64,000 nt of DNA from Dichomitus squalens LYAD-421 SS1 (taxonomy: Eukaryota; Basidiomycota; Agaricomycetes; Polyporales; Polyporaceae), in contig NW_006766902.1 of NCBI RefSeq assembly GCF_000275845.1, positions 291,193-355,192 of the forward strand, given 5' to 3'. The first letter of the stretch is position 1; every line of letters begins with the position of its first letter. The translations under genes were made by a program, and so were the position numbers. Under the pieces are notes generated by a model. That model had not been told where the DNA came from, ran no database searches, and saw nothing but the letters and a program-made list of their open reading frames with translations. This document shows positions 47,254-58,600 of the stretch, in pieces.

Positions 47254-48279
47254 TCAAGTCTTCGATCCTTCGGACTCATCCTCGGACTCCTCGTCGGAGA
47301 ACCAGTCGCACCCATCCTCACCACTGATCATCTTCACCCACTCCGCACGTATCTCCTCGTTCCATTGGCGCTTCGACCATTCGCAAGGAGACAGTGCGAA
47401 CAACTCGAGGCCCGCTTGCGTCGCGTCGTCGGCGAACTCGTGCAATTCCGAAAGCATCGAGGAGAACTCCGACCTGCTCGTCCTGCACGCGCCCTTCACC
47501 GGCCTGGGACCCGGCTGCACCACCACCCGAGCAAGCCTCGGGAACGTGCGTCCGGCAGAGGAAGCGTCGACGGTCGTGTCCAGGGGGTCGTGTCTGGAGT
47601 CAGATGCGGCCTCCACGATTTCCGAGATCTCGTCGAGGAATATGTCAGACAAATGGCGGGCAGAGATGCGTAGGTGCGTGAGGTGCGGCGCGTGCGTGGC
47701 CCATTGCGGGATGAGGGGCTTGTTTCGTAGTTCCTCTCCGGCGACTACGTGCAGACGCTTCAGAGCAGGGAAGAGCGGGTATACGCCACGAGGAACGTCG
47801 AGCAGGCTTGGGTGGCAATACCCAAGGCAGGTGAGTTCCCGCAAGGAGGGGAACTGTCGGTCGACCAGCGTGTGGCCGGGGTACACGAAGGCGCGATCGA
47901 TGACAAGGGACTTCAAGCCGTCTCCGACGAGTGCGAGCAGATGTCTAGTAGCGGTGAGAACGTCAGAATGATCCGGCGTTATGACTTCCCAACTCTCGGG
48001 ATCGTCGTCAATTGAAGAGTCTTCTCTGAAGTCAGAGAGACACAAGTGTGCGAGCTTCGGTCGAGTCCCACTAGCGACAGAACACTCCTTTTTGTAAAGC
48101 GCGAGGAATGCATTGACACTGTGTGTCCAGAGTATGAGCGCAACGGAGAAGAATCGAACGGGCCGCGCCACTTTGCGGATTGACGTAGAGGTGAGGGAAA
48201 GAGAGCACCCGGTGTAGCCGCCGTCAGTACACGCGTGCTCGAAGATCTGTTGCAACGTTTCGGTGGCGAGCTTCTCCAT
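47254..48279 (-). CDS. F-box-like protein, tandem family member B
   Basis: A single exon of 341 residues starts at ATG 48279 (MEKLATETLQQIFEHAC). It has the same domain layout as the gene at 42245-43261: F-box-like N-terminus, leucine-rich blocks (FPSLRELTCL, FPALKRLHV, HLTHLRISA) and the C-terminal WSKRQWNEEIRAEWVK. The last residues are acidic and Ser-rich (ESEDESEGS). Its 3' flank holds a hAT-like MITE that ends about 50 bases beyond the stop codon. The frame is fully open and it is probably functional. Confidence 0.83.
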   Translation of the reverse strand: MEKLATETLQQIFEHACTDGGYTGCSLSLTSTSIRKVARPVRFFSVALILWTHSVNAFLALYKKECSVASGTRPKLAHLCLSDFREDSSIDDDPESWEVITPDHSDVLTATRHLLALVGDGLKSLVIDRAFVYPGHTLVDRQFPSLRELTCLGYCHPSLLDVPRGVYPLFPALKRLHVVAGEELRNKPLIPQWATHAPHLTHLRISARHLSDIFLDEISEIVEAASDSRHDPLDTTVDASSAGRTFPRLARVVVQPGPRPVKGACRTSRSEFSSMLSELHEFADDATQAGLELFALSPCEWSKRQWNEEIRAEWVKMISGEDGCDWFSDEESEDESEGSKT

Positions 48280-48711
48280 GATGCCTATGCGGGCAGTAGA
48301 TCCAATGGTGGGGCGGAAGAGAACGGCACAACAGCCTCCATCACAGACTTTATACTATCCAAAAACTCACGTGCATCTCGGCTTCGGTTGAAATGAGACG
48401 TTTGGAGCTTCGGTCGGGAACGAAAGAATCAAAAGTTTCGGGGGAATTACGTATCGTCCATCAAAGAAGGGTAATTCAGAATTTGAAGCTGCTGCGCTGG
48501 TCGAACACACACATGAAGCAAGGTTGCATAGACGTTATGAGGTAAAGCGGGGGAGGGGGTGCTATCAGCACATATTGCGGCACGAAGAAGAGATGTGATC
48601 GAAGAGGAAACCAATTGCCTCGATGTTCGTCTTCACGCGGCCGGCGAAGTCCGGGTCACTGCTGGAGACCCGGCGCCAAAAGTGGAAGTAGGATCGTAGT
48701 ACACTCTCAGC
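48280..48711. promoter_or_regulatory. Divergent promoter region
   Basis: The spacer separates the F-box gene (minus) from the J-domain gene (plus) and contains a purine-rich run near 48545-48560. No further feature was recognised. Confidence 0.35.
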
Positions 48712-49524
48712 ATGGACTTACTGAGGTCGTGTAGTTGCCGGCGTGCTCTCCCACAGACTCATAAGACGCGACTGCAGCTATTCACACCCTCTTTGTCCGC
48801 ACGCAAACCTCCGCTCAGGCAAGCTTCAACCAGTGCGAACCCGTACCCGTTCCCTCGCACTGCGCATCCGACCCCTCACCAGATCTTCCATCTACCAAGG
48901 AGTGCAACTCAGGCGGACGTGAAGGCACGATGTTAGTCCGGATTGGATTACCTCCCCATACTTCTCAAGCTAACGTCCACACGATCAGACTATGACCTTG
49001 TCCGAATCTACCATCCTGACTCCCCCGCTGCTCGCGCTGGAGGTATTTCCCCGGAGACCGCTCACGCACGCTTTCAAGCAATATCTTCCGCATACGCAAT
49101 CCTTACTGGGAAGAAATCGGGCTCCTTGACTGAAGGCGGGGAAACAGGAGATGGCTTAGGCGGAAAGGCGCGTGCGAGCTACCACGATTTGAGTACCGCT
49201 ATGTGGCGTGAAAGGCAAAGGCGAAAGGCAGATCTGGATGTTGGCTTTGACGATAGGTGGAAGGACCGGCTCATGTTGGGCGCAGTGCTCTTGGTGCGTT
49301 CGCTACGTAAATGCATGATCAAGTGTCGAGCACTCACAGCTCGCACCAAGACCATCGGGATGTTCGTCTATCAAACATACGCCACAAGAGCGAAGGCGCT
49401 GTCCGAATCTCGGCATACAAGACGGTCGAGCACTCGCGCTGGCTCAGCCTCGTCCACTGAGCCCGCACAGGATCCGAATGAGCTCCAGTTGGTATGGAAG
49501 CCTCCATCGGAGGCGTCCGATTAA
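48712..49524 (+). CDS. J-domain (DnaJ-like) protein, probably mitochondrial
   Basis: Three exons (48712-48931, 48989-49293, 49351-49524) sum to 233 codons (232 residues). The N-terminus is rich in Arg, Ser and Leu with almost no acidic residues, as in a mitochondrial presequence. A J domain follows: HQIFHLPRSATQADVKARY, then DLVRIYHPDS with the HPD motif that stimulates Hsp70, then ARFQAISSAYAILTG. The C-terminal part has a hydrophobic helix (LMLGAVLLTIGMFVYQTY) that appears once the 57-bp second intron is removed, suggesting a membrane-anchored Hsp40. If that intron is not spliced the frame stays open, so both forms are possible. Confidence 0.85.
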
Positions 49525-51345
49525 AGGAGCCCGTCATAGTCGCAAAGGAGGATCCATAGGCATGTCCATCACTCGATTGCTCCATCTATAACAATGGCGA
49601 CTTCTCCACCCACGCTGTTCTCCCGTGTTCTTCGGTTCGTCTATCTCGACGGCGCGTGAATACAGTGAACTTGGAAGCGGAAGAGGCCACTTACCACTAT
49701 ATGTGGGTACACCGGAACTGTTACACCTCAGGGCGCCCCTATCTCCCATTTGTAGACCGGGTATTGCGCGGGAGTATGTCTACGCCTAATGACATCCCCA
49801 TCGCTGCGCACGCGTTCCTCTCTGCAACTCTTGTCATTGCTACGTCGTCCCAGCTCCGGCCTGCTCGGACTACCCTTGATCCCTGGGACAGCTTGTGGAC
49901 ATCCATGTGAGCCCCCGGCCCGCTCCGAACACCTCTTACAGCATACGCCGCTGGGACCGCGAATAGCAATCGGGTGCTAAACTATGGTGTCGATGAGGGC
50001 GGCTTCTTGTACTACTGTAGCTGGCGCGTATCCATGACCTCAACCCCTCCAATATCAGGCGCGCTTGGCTCTGGACAGTGGATCGCGCCAGGGACGCTGC
50101 CAAGGGCTGAATATCTTGTGCGAACCCCTCTTTACCCGTGTTGCGAACACATCGGATGGTTAACGACGCGACACCTGTGCTCACGCGTCTTGACAGGTGC
50201 ATTTCCCACTCAGATTGATCTGGATACTTTGAGTGAGTATATGCGCTCAGTCTTGCGACCTGTATCTCGCTGGAGCATGGTACACAATAATGCACTGTCA
50301 TTGCCTTGCCAGGTCATAGACTACACTACTGAATCTCCCCAACTACAGAGATGCTACATTCGTCGTGCTCTACGGCAGGCATAGGATCAACATTAGTGTA
50401 CAAAGTTACATGAGTAGCCCAGCTCGATAACTCGGCGAGCAAGCGCTAATCCGTAGCAACAATCACGTTTCCCGAGCGTAAGTTCGAGAGGCCATAGACT
50501 CAGAATAACTCACCAATGAGGTTCCTTCAGTTCTACACTAGCATACAGAGATACCGAGAGGACCGACTCGAACAGACGAGAAGAGGTACTTAGATGGAGA
50601 CTTCGGCTCGTTCGGACACAACAGTTCAGGCGCTCATCTCCGGAAAGTCTCGGCATGATCGTCGCACGCTCTGATTGGCTCTTTCGACGATCCTCTCTCA
50701 CGGCAGGCAAAGCGCGATGGTCCGGGTGAGGAAATCTATGCTAAATATACGTGCGATGCAATGTGCCCATAAGATTTCCCAAATCACAAAGAGGGATACA
50801 AAGGCCCACTGGAAATGCTAGGGTCAGGTTGCGTTGCCCATAAATGCCACACAACTTTCCCTGCTCGGAGCCTGGCGCTTTGCCCGCCGTGTCTGCGTTA
50901 TGCTACTTTCCCCCGTCACCTTGAAGCGTATACGTGGGCCTTGATAGCATTGTGGCACTACACACATGCATGGAGCGTCTCGGACTGACAATCTGCAAGT
51001 GCCACGTGATCATGTACGGTTGGAGTAGGAGGGACGCGAAGCACTGCGTCGACGTCACCAGATGCGCATTGGTACGCAAGGTGTGAATATGAAACGTCGT
51101 ACGCTGTGCGGCTGGCCCTCTAGCTCCGGACGGCGCCTTGCTGCCTAATCCTTCTCTTTGACCACATGCCTCCCGTACTCGCCGGGAAGACAGAGTCTCA
51201 AACCGCCAAGGACGAGACGCATCGCCCGGGCTCAATGAAGCCTCTCCATTCTTCGCCGAGTCATCGATATCTCGAGCTAAGCGCGCTATGTATATAAGCA
51301 AGGATCGTCATGAGGGTTTCCTCCCCATACGTCGAAGCGACCATC
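49525..51345. other. Intergenic region, no supported gene
   Basis: A short open stretch begins at an ATG near 49594 (MATSPPTLFSRVLRFVYLDG) but ends at once in a stop, and no continuing exon was convincing. Frames at 49656-50384 and 50903-51301 lack motifs. A TATA-like TATATAAGC at about 51292-51300 lies 45 bases before the next gene. Confidence 0.4.
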
Positions 51346-52703
51346 ATGGCATACGACTACTACCGAAACTCACTTCCTGGCTGGGGGACATCTCAAGTAT
51401 GATCCATCCATCACATGCCGATTCTCATCGACTAAGATATAAACAGTTTCAACTTGGAGCGCCTCCAATGCCCGGATTTCAGCCACAACCAACATGTATG
51501 TCTAGTCATCGAAGTACCGAGCAGTCCCACTTCCGCGCAGTGTTAACTATCTTATGCAGGGACGGGTTTGGATTTCTACAATGCCCATGCATATAACCCC
51601 GACCCGTAGGCATTCCTAGTCCATGGCACACTCCGTCCCCGTCCATGTCCGCTCACCCAGTGCAATCTCTTCAGATCATTTTACCATTCGGTCATGGGAC
51701 GGCTCGGCTCTTCCTCCGGGTTTGCCCTGGATCACCGCACCGCCCGCTATTGGCATAATATGATCTATAGAGGACTTGTAAGTCTATCTCTGTCGCGCAC
51801 GCGTTCCAATCTAACATTACATTTGTATCACAGACGCCCCTGACACAAGTATTGCCCGCTGACATCGGAGGGGCAGCCGCGTACGAGGTCTACCGAACGT
51901 GGAAATACAACTCTTCGCTCTACGCTCCGCTCAGTGCGGATCGCATGACCCAGAGAGAGGGGCTCATTGCTATGGCGATAGCGGAAGGTACGTACGTGTG
52001 CTAGCATCCGCTCTTCCTCCTTTGGCTGAACATCAACACTCCAGCTACTCGACTATGGCCATATACTGGCCGCGCAATGGACGCGTATGGGCAGCGCGCC
52101 GCATGTGAAGCAGCAGCAGCCACGGCTGCACACCTTGCTGACAGGGTTAGCCCATAAACTCCACCGATTGATGGTCTCGAAGACTGACCCTCAGGCTCTC
52201 CTTAGTTCCTCACGTATGCGGGCACCGGCGGTGTCTCCGCATTTCCGCCCAGCCCTATGGTCTCGCCTTATAACGCAGGAGGAAACCTTCCAGGGTACGG
52301 TGGTTCCGCATACGGCGGCGGCGTCCCTTACGCCGGCAGCTCTGCCTCGTACGGTGGCTACTCACCTGGTGCGATCTCGGCTCCTCCTGGGTCGACCGTC
52401 GTCGTGAGCCGTCCACGCCATCGCTCTCACTCCCGCCATCGCTCCCATTCCCGCCATCGACACTCTCATTCAGATGATGGTCACCATCACCACCATCACC
52501 ATCGGGGGCGAAGCGTTGACGTTATACAGACTGGAGGAGCTGGCGGAGCCAACTACCTCCCGTACAACAGCGGATACGCTGGGGCGTCTGCCTACGGAGG
52601 TATGGGCGGGTATGGAGGCTCTTACGGATCTGGATATGGAGGAGGTTATGGGTACGGCGGGTATCGTCGCTATCCATCAGAATCTGGCTGCGTGATCTGT
52701 TGA
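51346..52703 (+). CDS. Gly/His-rich protein with C-terminal CaaX box, unknown family
   Basis: Seven exons sum to 334 codons (333 residues): 51346-51396, 51447-51495, 51560-51605, 51675-51777, 51834-51987, 52045-52145 and 52206-52703. Residues 1-168 form a conserved part (MAYDYYRNSLPGWGTSQ, TARYWHNMIY, AAAYEVYRTWKYNSSLYAPL, EGLIAMAIAEATRLW). The rest is low complexity: Gly/Tyr/Ser-rich, then an RHRSHS repeat from 18-base tandem repeats, then DDG and seven His, then more Gly/Tyr repeats. The last four residues are CVIC, a CaaX pattern that would allow farnesylation and membrane attachment. I do not recognise the family. The paralogue at 53179 has the same first six exon lengths but no CaaX box. 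Confidence 0.8.
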
Positions 52704-53178
52704 GTTTGGTGTAGGTGCCAGATGTATCCGAGAGCCATGACCTTAATGATCTCTTAATAACTTATACTACTTGTAAGCTTGCTCATGAATGATTGTAACA
52801 CTAATGCGTCGTACTCATGCGACTGGCATGAAGGGCTGCTCGCTTGAATGATAACATGTCGTGTTCAACGTCAAGCCTGCGTAGGCGCTTGATGCGCTAG
52901 GGTCTTCCGCGAGATTAAGGAGCAAGCGCTGCGACAAGTGTACTTCCACCATCACCGTCAAACTCCTCATCGCGACTAAGATCCAATGAGATTCCACAGT
53001 ATTTTCTGCGCTGGTGTCGCTTTCCAAAGCGCTCGGGAACACCGGTCAAATGCACCCAGTACATGATGTCATTGTCGCGGACTCCACCATCGCTTCTCGA
53101 CGCGCTCCCCGTACAAATACTACCTCCTACCGCGACGCGGCCGCAGACCGCACCACCACAATCCTAAAACAGTCCATC
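52704..53178. other. Spacer between the Gly-rich paralogues
   Basis: This holds the 3' end of the first gene and the promoter of the second. No separate gene is seen. Confidence 0.4.
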
Positions 53179-54944
53179 ATGGCATACGACTACTACAGGA
53201 ACTCAAGGCCGGGCTGGGGTACATCTCAGGTATGTTCGTGTCCCTTGACGGTGTAGCCGACAGAGGTTACTGACATTTACGCGCAGTTTCAGTTTGGGCC
53301 TCCCCCGGCTCCCATGTTCCAACCGCAGCCTTCGTGTGAGTGTTGCGACGTCTCTCCTGGCCTTCTATCGGAAGTATGTGTTTGACTCTTGGTCGACGCG
53401 TGTAGGGAGTGGCTTGGATTTCTACAGCGCACACGCGATCAACCCCGATCCGTAAGTGCTCGCTTGGATCCATCTCAATCGCGTTGTTCCCCCTAATGTT
53501 CGATCGCCGATCACGTCCACAGGATGTTCTACAACTCGATAATGTCTCGCGCATCCACTTTCGGATCCTATGGACTGACGCGCGACGACGCGCGCTATTG
53601 GCACAGACGAATCTACAGCGGCCTGGTAAGCGTCGCATAACACCACTTTACACGCGCAAGCGCCACCCCGGCGATCACAACTGGACTAACGCTGCGTGTA
53701 TAATCCAGACGCCTCTCGCGCAGGTGCTTCCGACCGACATCGGCGCGGCAGCCGCCTACGAAGCATACCGCACATGGAAGAACAACTCGTTCCTGTACGA
53801 GCCGCTGAGCGCAGACCGCGTGCAACAACGCGATGGTCTCATTGGCATGGCTATCGCAGAAGGTACGTAATCGCAATGTCGCTACCCTGTCAAGTATCGC
53901 TCATAATGACACGTCCAACAGCGACCCGCCTATGGCAGTATTCAGGTCGCCCAGCAGACACGTACGGGCTGCGTGCGGCGGCCGAAGCTGCTGCCTCGGT
54001 CGCGTCCGTCCTTGCTGATCGCGTACGTCCTAATTACATGATCTTCCGTCAGCCCCGACGAGTTGCACTGACGTCTTTCATAGTGGATAGGAACCATGGG
54101 CGCAGGGGGTGGCATGGGAGGCATGGGAGGCGCCGTGCCTTCCTACGCCTCAAGCGGAGGCTCGTACGGATACCGCGGGCGACGCAGCTCAATCAGCACA
54201 CCATTAGGCGGGCCCATGGGAGGCTCTCCCTTCATGGGTGGTGGGTCGCCCTACCTCGGTCCCGGAATGGGCGCAGGCGCGTACTCCCCTGTGCCTGGTG
54301 CGGCCGGAGGCATTGGCGGGCCACCTCTTGGCGCGGCGGGTATGCCGCCTGGCATACCACGCTCGATATCCCCGATGCCGGGCGCGGGTCTCGGTGCTGG
54401 TCCGGGAATGGGGATGGGGATGGGTGGTGCTCCTGGGATTGGTGGTGCGTATGCCGCTGGCATGGGTCTGGGAGGTGCGGGCGGAGGTATGGGCCTTGGA
54501 GGAGCAGGAGCGGGAATGGGCGCGGCAATGGGGGCGTATGGGGACGCTGCGAACGTGAACCTCCAGAGCGTGCCACCAGGCTCAACGATCATCGTCAAGC
54601 ATGGTAGGCGAAGGAGACACTCGGACGCTAGCGGTCGTCGTCGCTCCCCGAGTATAGACGTCATTCACACCGGTGGGGCAGGTGCTGGCGGCGCGTACGG
54701 AGGCATGGGTGGTTATGGAGGTGGTTACGGAGCGGGGTACGGAGGAGGGTATGGCGGCGGCGGAGGGTACGGCGGAGGAGGATACGGCGGAGGAGGATAC
54801 GGAGGGGGTTATGGTGCCGAACCAGGTGGCCCAGGCATGTGCATGGGCGCAGGTATGGGCGGCGGTGCTGGAATGGCTGCTGGTGCGCCGTACGGCGCCC
54901 CAGGCATGTATAGTCGGCCAGGGTATGGCGGCGGGGCATACTGA
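53179..54944 (+). CDS. Gly-rich protein, paralogue without CaaX, unknown family
   Basis: Seven exons sum to 455 codons (454 residues): 53179-53229, 53287-53335, 53406-53451, 53523-53625, 53709-53862, 53922-54022 and 54084-54944. The first six exons are 51, 49, 46, 103, 154 and 101 bases, identical to the paralogue at 51346. The conserved N-terminal 168 residues (MAYDYYRNSRPGWGTSQ, AAAYEAYRTWKNN, RDGLIGMAIAEATRLW) are followed by a 287-residue tail of Gly, Met, Ala, Pro and Tyr. Midway lies a shared basic block, PPGSTIIVKHGRRRRHS and SIDVIHTGGAG. The last 90 residues are GGYGGG-type repeats. The low-complexity tail could drive self-association, but nothing in it identifies a function. Confidence 0.8.
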
Positions 54945-56361
54945 CAACGCTTCTGACGATTGACCGATCATGTTGGACTTCGGGCCTGGATGCCAGTGTT
55001 GGCATATGTATCCATTGTACCATTACCCACTCTTGCACATACCCTATATCGCATTGCTGCTCTTTGTACTAATGCTACCATCTACACAGAGATTTTGGGT
55101 GTCTTGCTCCGGTTGTGGTTTCACGGTGTCATAGTATCCTCACTTCTCATATGCGCGCGGTGGACATCTCTTATCTGCCTATAGCCTGCTGAAAGAGCTT
55201 GTGCGACAATGGTATCGGTCCATAGCAAATGCAGGCATGTGCCATCTTGTTCAACACGAGTATAGTATAAGCGACAGCTCGTCTAGTGTTCTTGTGAAGA
55301 GACTGTGTCGGAGATGAACTCAATATGTCAGATATTAGTATGAAAGGATGCTAGATCGAGATAATGAGTGTACAACACGATTTCATACTTCCCAATCGGA
55401 CTAGGCCACTGAAGGGAACTAGAGCCCAGATTGACCCGCATTCCCCACGTCAGACAAACGCGCGGATAGGAAATACAATCCATTCCATTCCAGGGAGACA
55501 CATCGGAGCCGGACATCTATGCTAGCAGACTATACTACACCTCGGGAGCAGGTAGCGAAGACAGGTAGGTGCGCGAAAAGCGGGAGACAGGGATGAACGA
55601 TACGCGGAACGGGAGCGGGAGCGGGAGCCGGACGTAACAATGTATGAACACGAAAGCGCACCAAGGCAGGGTATGCCAAATGTCCGAGGCGCGAGCTAGC
55701 TTGTGTCTATGCGTATGCGTAGGATGATGAAGGGGATGAGTCGATATGTGCAGGGCAGGTATATAGTACAATCCTGTGTCGGATGGGGCAGTGAATCGAA
55801 CGAGATGAGTTGCGAAGGAGACGGAGACGAGGGGGAGATGAGAGCGACGATCGCGAGATGCAGATACAGGGATGGGAGACCGATGATGTCACAAACGTGG
55901 GAGACGGTGTTGGAGCAACGCGATGTATATGCACGACCGAGAGCGACATGCCCGAAAGAGCAAAAGCGAAGAGAAACGCGAGAAGCAGAACGTCCGGGCA
56001 GGGGAACGGGTAATCACAGCGAAAAGCAAATAGCACGCAGGTAGCAAGACTGAACAACAACGGGGAGAACGGGAAGAGCACGCACGCGGAAGGCGCGGAT
56101 AAGCATGAGGAATAAAAATCAAGTGGATATAGACGAATAAGATAAATAGATCGTATACGCGTACAGAAGGATTCCACCGGACAAATCGAACGGAGGCACA
56201 TGGGACCCAATTGAATGTGGTCGAGAGCTGCGGGCCAAAGACACCAGTTCAGAGCCGCAGTTACGAGGTGCCCACGCGACCACAGAGCACCAGACGACGG
56301 AGGCGGAGGCGGAGACAGACAGGGACCACGCGTGGCGGCGCAGGCGAGGAAGACCGCAAAC
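54945..56361. other. Intergenic region with purine-rich tracts
   Basis: Purine-rich and simple-sequence tracts occur at about 55600-55640 (GGGAGCGGGAGC) and 55790-56100. A long minus-strand frame (55707-56393) is a by-product of these tracts and is Cys/Pro/Phe-rich without domain signs. No gene is supported. Confidence 0.45.
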
Positions 56362-58235
56362 TCACGCTTTCCGCGTGGCCTTGCGCTTCCCACCGCCTCC
56401 CGCCGCGCTCTTCCGCTTCTTCGCAGCCGCGACCTCTCCGGCGGGCACGTTCTCCACGATCTCCAGCACCGCAGGGGGCTCCTCGACCTTCGCCCGCTTC
56501 GGTGCGCGCGGCTTCTTCGCCTTGCGCTTGGACGCCTTCACGGGCTCAACGCGCGCCTCGGAGTCCTCCTCGCCCACGAGGACGATCTCGTCGACGGCCT
56601 TGCGCTTGTGGCTAGGCTTGGCTGGGACCTCCTCAATTTCGGCGCCGACGACCGTGCCCTCCTCGCTCGGGTATCCGCCGTCGCTGACGGCTGTGCTGCT
56701 CCCGCGCGAGCCAGAGCGGTTCCTGGACTTCTTCTCGGGGATCTGCGAATGCGAGCGGAGCGTCTCCGTCGAGGGCAAGGGCGTGTCGACAGTCGACAGC
56801 GGTGTCGAGACGAGCGAGCAGGGGCCGGGCGGCGCGGGCTTCCTGCGCGCACGCGTCGAGCGGCGGGTGGCATGCGGCGACTCGGCAGGTTCAGAGCCAG
56901 GGGACGCAGAGCCAGGGAGAGCCGGGGGCGGGAGCTCGCACGACGATATCGAGGGCAGCTCGAGCATCAGGCCGATCGCCTGGAGGACGGGCGTCGTGGC
57001 GATGAACTCCTGTTTCACGTCTCGACTGACAGCTGCGGCGAGCGCGTCCAATTCGGTGGCGTCTGGCGCCCCGACGCCGGAGGGGAAGAGCAGCGACTCC
57101 GACTCCTCGTCGGCTGCCTCTGGCTCTGCCGATGCAACCTCTGCAGCAACGAGGGCGGTCTGCGCAGCCTTGGCCTTCTGGGACGCGCGCGTGGTGCGGG
57201 TACGCTTGCGCGGGGCGACGGTACCGTCGACTTCGTCTTCGGCGTTCGCTCCGATGGCCTTGCGCTTCCGGAGGGTCATGCCACCGGCCTTCTTCTGGGG
57301 CACGACTTGGGCTGGGATGTAGAGAGACTGGAGGCCTCCGAGGGCCCAGGTGTTCTCTGGGATGCCCATCCAGCCGACGTTAGATACGATCGGGCACGGA
57401 CGCAGTCCTATGAACGCGCGAGTATGAGCTCATGTCCTTCAGTTCCCAATATGAGGGGTGGTGTAACGGAGATTGTGTGCGGAGGGGTATGATATTGGGG
57501 AGGGGTGCGAATGACCACGAAGGGATGCGAGAATGACGTACGGACGACGGAGTCGACGACCTGCGCCGTTCGCTCGAGGATGTTCTTGCCCCAGAACGCG
57601 AAGTGGGCCGGGTGCCTTGGGTGGTTCATGACCTTGAGCGCGGCGAGCGTGAAGATCGCCTCCTTCTGCGCCTGCGAGAGCTTCGGAACCTCCGCGGCAT
57701 ACAGCCGAGCGGCGGGGGACGGGAAGAGCTGGAACTGCTGGCTGATGACGTTGTTGACGGTCAGCGTCGACGCGATGCCGGCGTGGTGCGCAACCCAGTA
57801 GGTGAGCTCAAAGGGCTTGTGCTGCGGAAGCGCCGTGGCGTCGGGTTGAGAGAGCGGTGCGGCAGTTGAGGCGGGGCTGGATGCGGAGGAGGCGGCAAGA
57901 GGTTTAGGCTTGGGCTCACGGGGGATCAGGCGGGCGAGGGCGTCGATGTAGGCGTTCACGAGCGGGTGGTTCTCGGTCAACTGGCCGGATGGGAGCACGC
58001 CCGGACAAACCTCGCGCATGTCCGGGATGGGATACTTGTCGTAGGCCCGGGTGAAGGCGGCGGGAGCATTGGTTACAGGTGGGGAGGTGGTGGATAGCGG
58101 GGCGCGGGGGACGTAGGACTCGTGGCGGGCGAAGGAGACGGGGTACGCGTACTCGCGAGTCTGCGTGAGAGCGCACCTGCCATCGTCGCTAAACGTGAAT
58201 GTGAAGGTGGTGTCTAGGGTCGTGTAGAGAGACAT
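56362..58235 (-). CDS. Basic, probably nuclear protein of unknown function
   Basis: Two exons (58235-57542 and 57407-56362) around a 134-bp intron give 580 codons (579 residues). The N-terminal half is ordered-looking: FTFTFSDDGRCALTQTREYAYPV, then after a Pro/Ala linker FELTYWVAHHAGIASTLTVN, AQKEAIFTLAALKVMNHP, HFAFWGKNILERTAQVVDSV. The C-terminal half is disordered and highly charged, with several nuclear-localisation-like basic runs (TLRKRKAIG, PRKRTRTT, KRKAKKPRAPKRAKVEE, KKRKSAAGGGGKRKATRK). The start at 58235 is the first ATG followed by the conserved-looking block; upstream codons in the same frame are repeat-derived. I do not recognise the family; a chromatin or transcription role is only a guess from composition. 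Confidence 0.78.
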
Positions 58236-58431
58236 GGCGAGCAGTCGTCGCCCCGAGGGAGGTGGAGTGGGATGTGAGAGTAGGATGCGATTGTCGTGGG
58301 GGCTTGATAGGTGTAGCAGCGAGCGGTGACGGAGGTGGCGGCAATCGGACGCAGCACAGGAATGTAGGGATGTGGCGCGGGCGTGGTGGAAGGACGATCC
58401 GCGTCGGGGGACGAGGCGGAGGGGGGGGGGG

Positions 58432-58535
58432 GTCGGGCGAGGGACAGACGGGGGACGGAGGCGGGGGCGTCGGGCGAGGGACAGACGGGGGACGGAGGCG
58501 GGGGGCGTCGGGCGAGGGACAGACGGGGGACGGAG
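58432..58535. repeat. G-rich minisatellite upstream of the basic nuclear protein gene
   Basis: Nearly three copies of a 37-38 base unit beginning GTCGGGCGAGGGACAGACGG start at 58432, 58469 and 58507. A run of twelve G precedes them. The repeats lie 200-300 bases before the ATG at 58235, in the likely 5' leader or promoter. The plus strand has many runs of four or more G and could form quadruplexes. Confidence 0.85.
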
Positions 58536-58559
58536 AGAGTGGAGAGAGAGACAGCGACG

Positions 58560-58600
58560 GGGATAGGAGGGTACATATACCCTCGCGCGGTCAAAGCGAG
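58560..58600 (-). promoter_or_regulatory. TATA-like element
   Basis: A palindrome-like GGGTACATATACCC at about 58569-58582 contains TATATGTA on the minus strand, about 340 bases before the ATG at 58235. It could be the core promoter of that gene, with the G-rich repeat in the transcribed leader. The position is plausible, but this is inference from sequence only. Confidence 0.4.

Noticed and set aside
49594..49660. Possible short gene starting MATSPPTLFSRV
   Set aside because: The frame closes after about 20 codons and no convincing next exon could be joined.
52430..52520. Short direct repeats resembling a CRISPR-like array
   Set aside because: They are in-frame 18-base coding repeats (RHRSHS) followed by a His run; no spacers, and the context is a fungal gene.
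55707..56393. Minus-strand frame of 228 codons
   Set aside because: Derived from purine-rich simple sequence on the opposite strand; Phe/Pro/Cys-rich with no domain.
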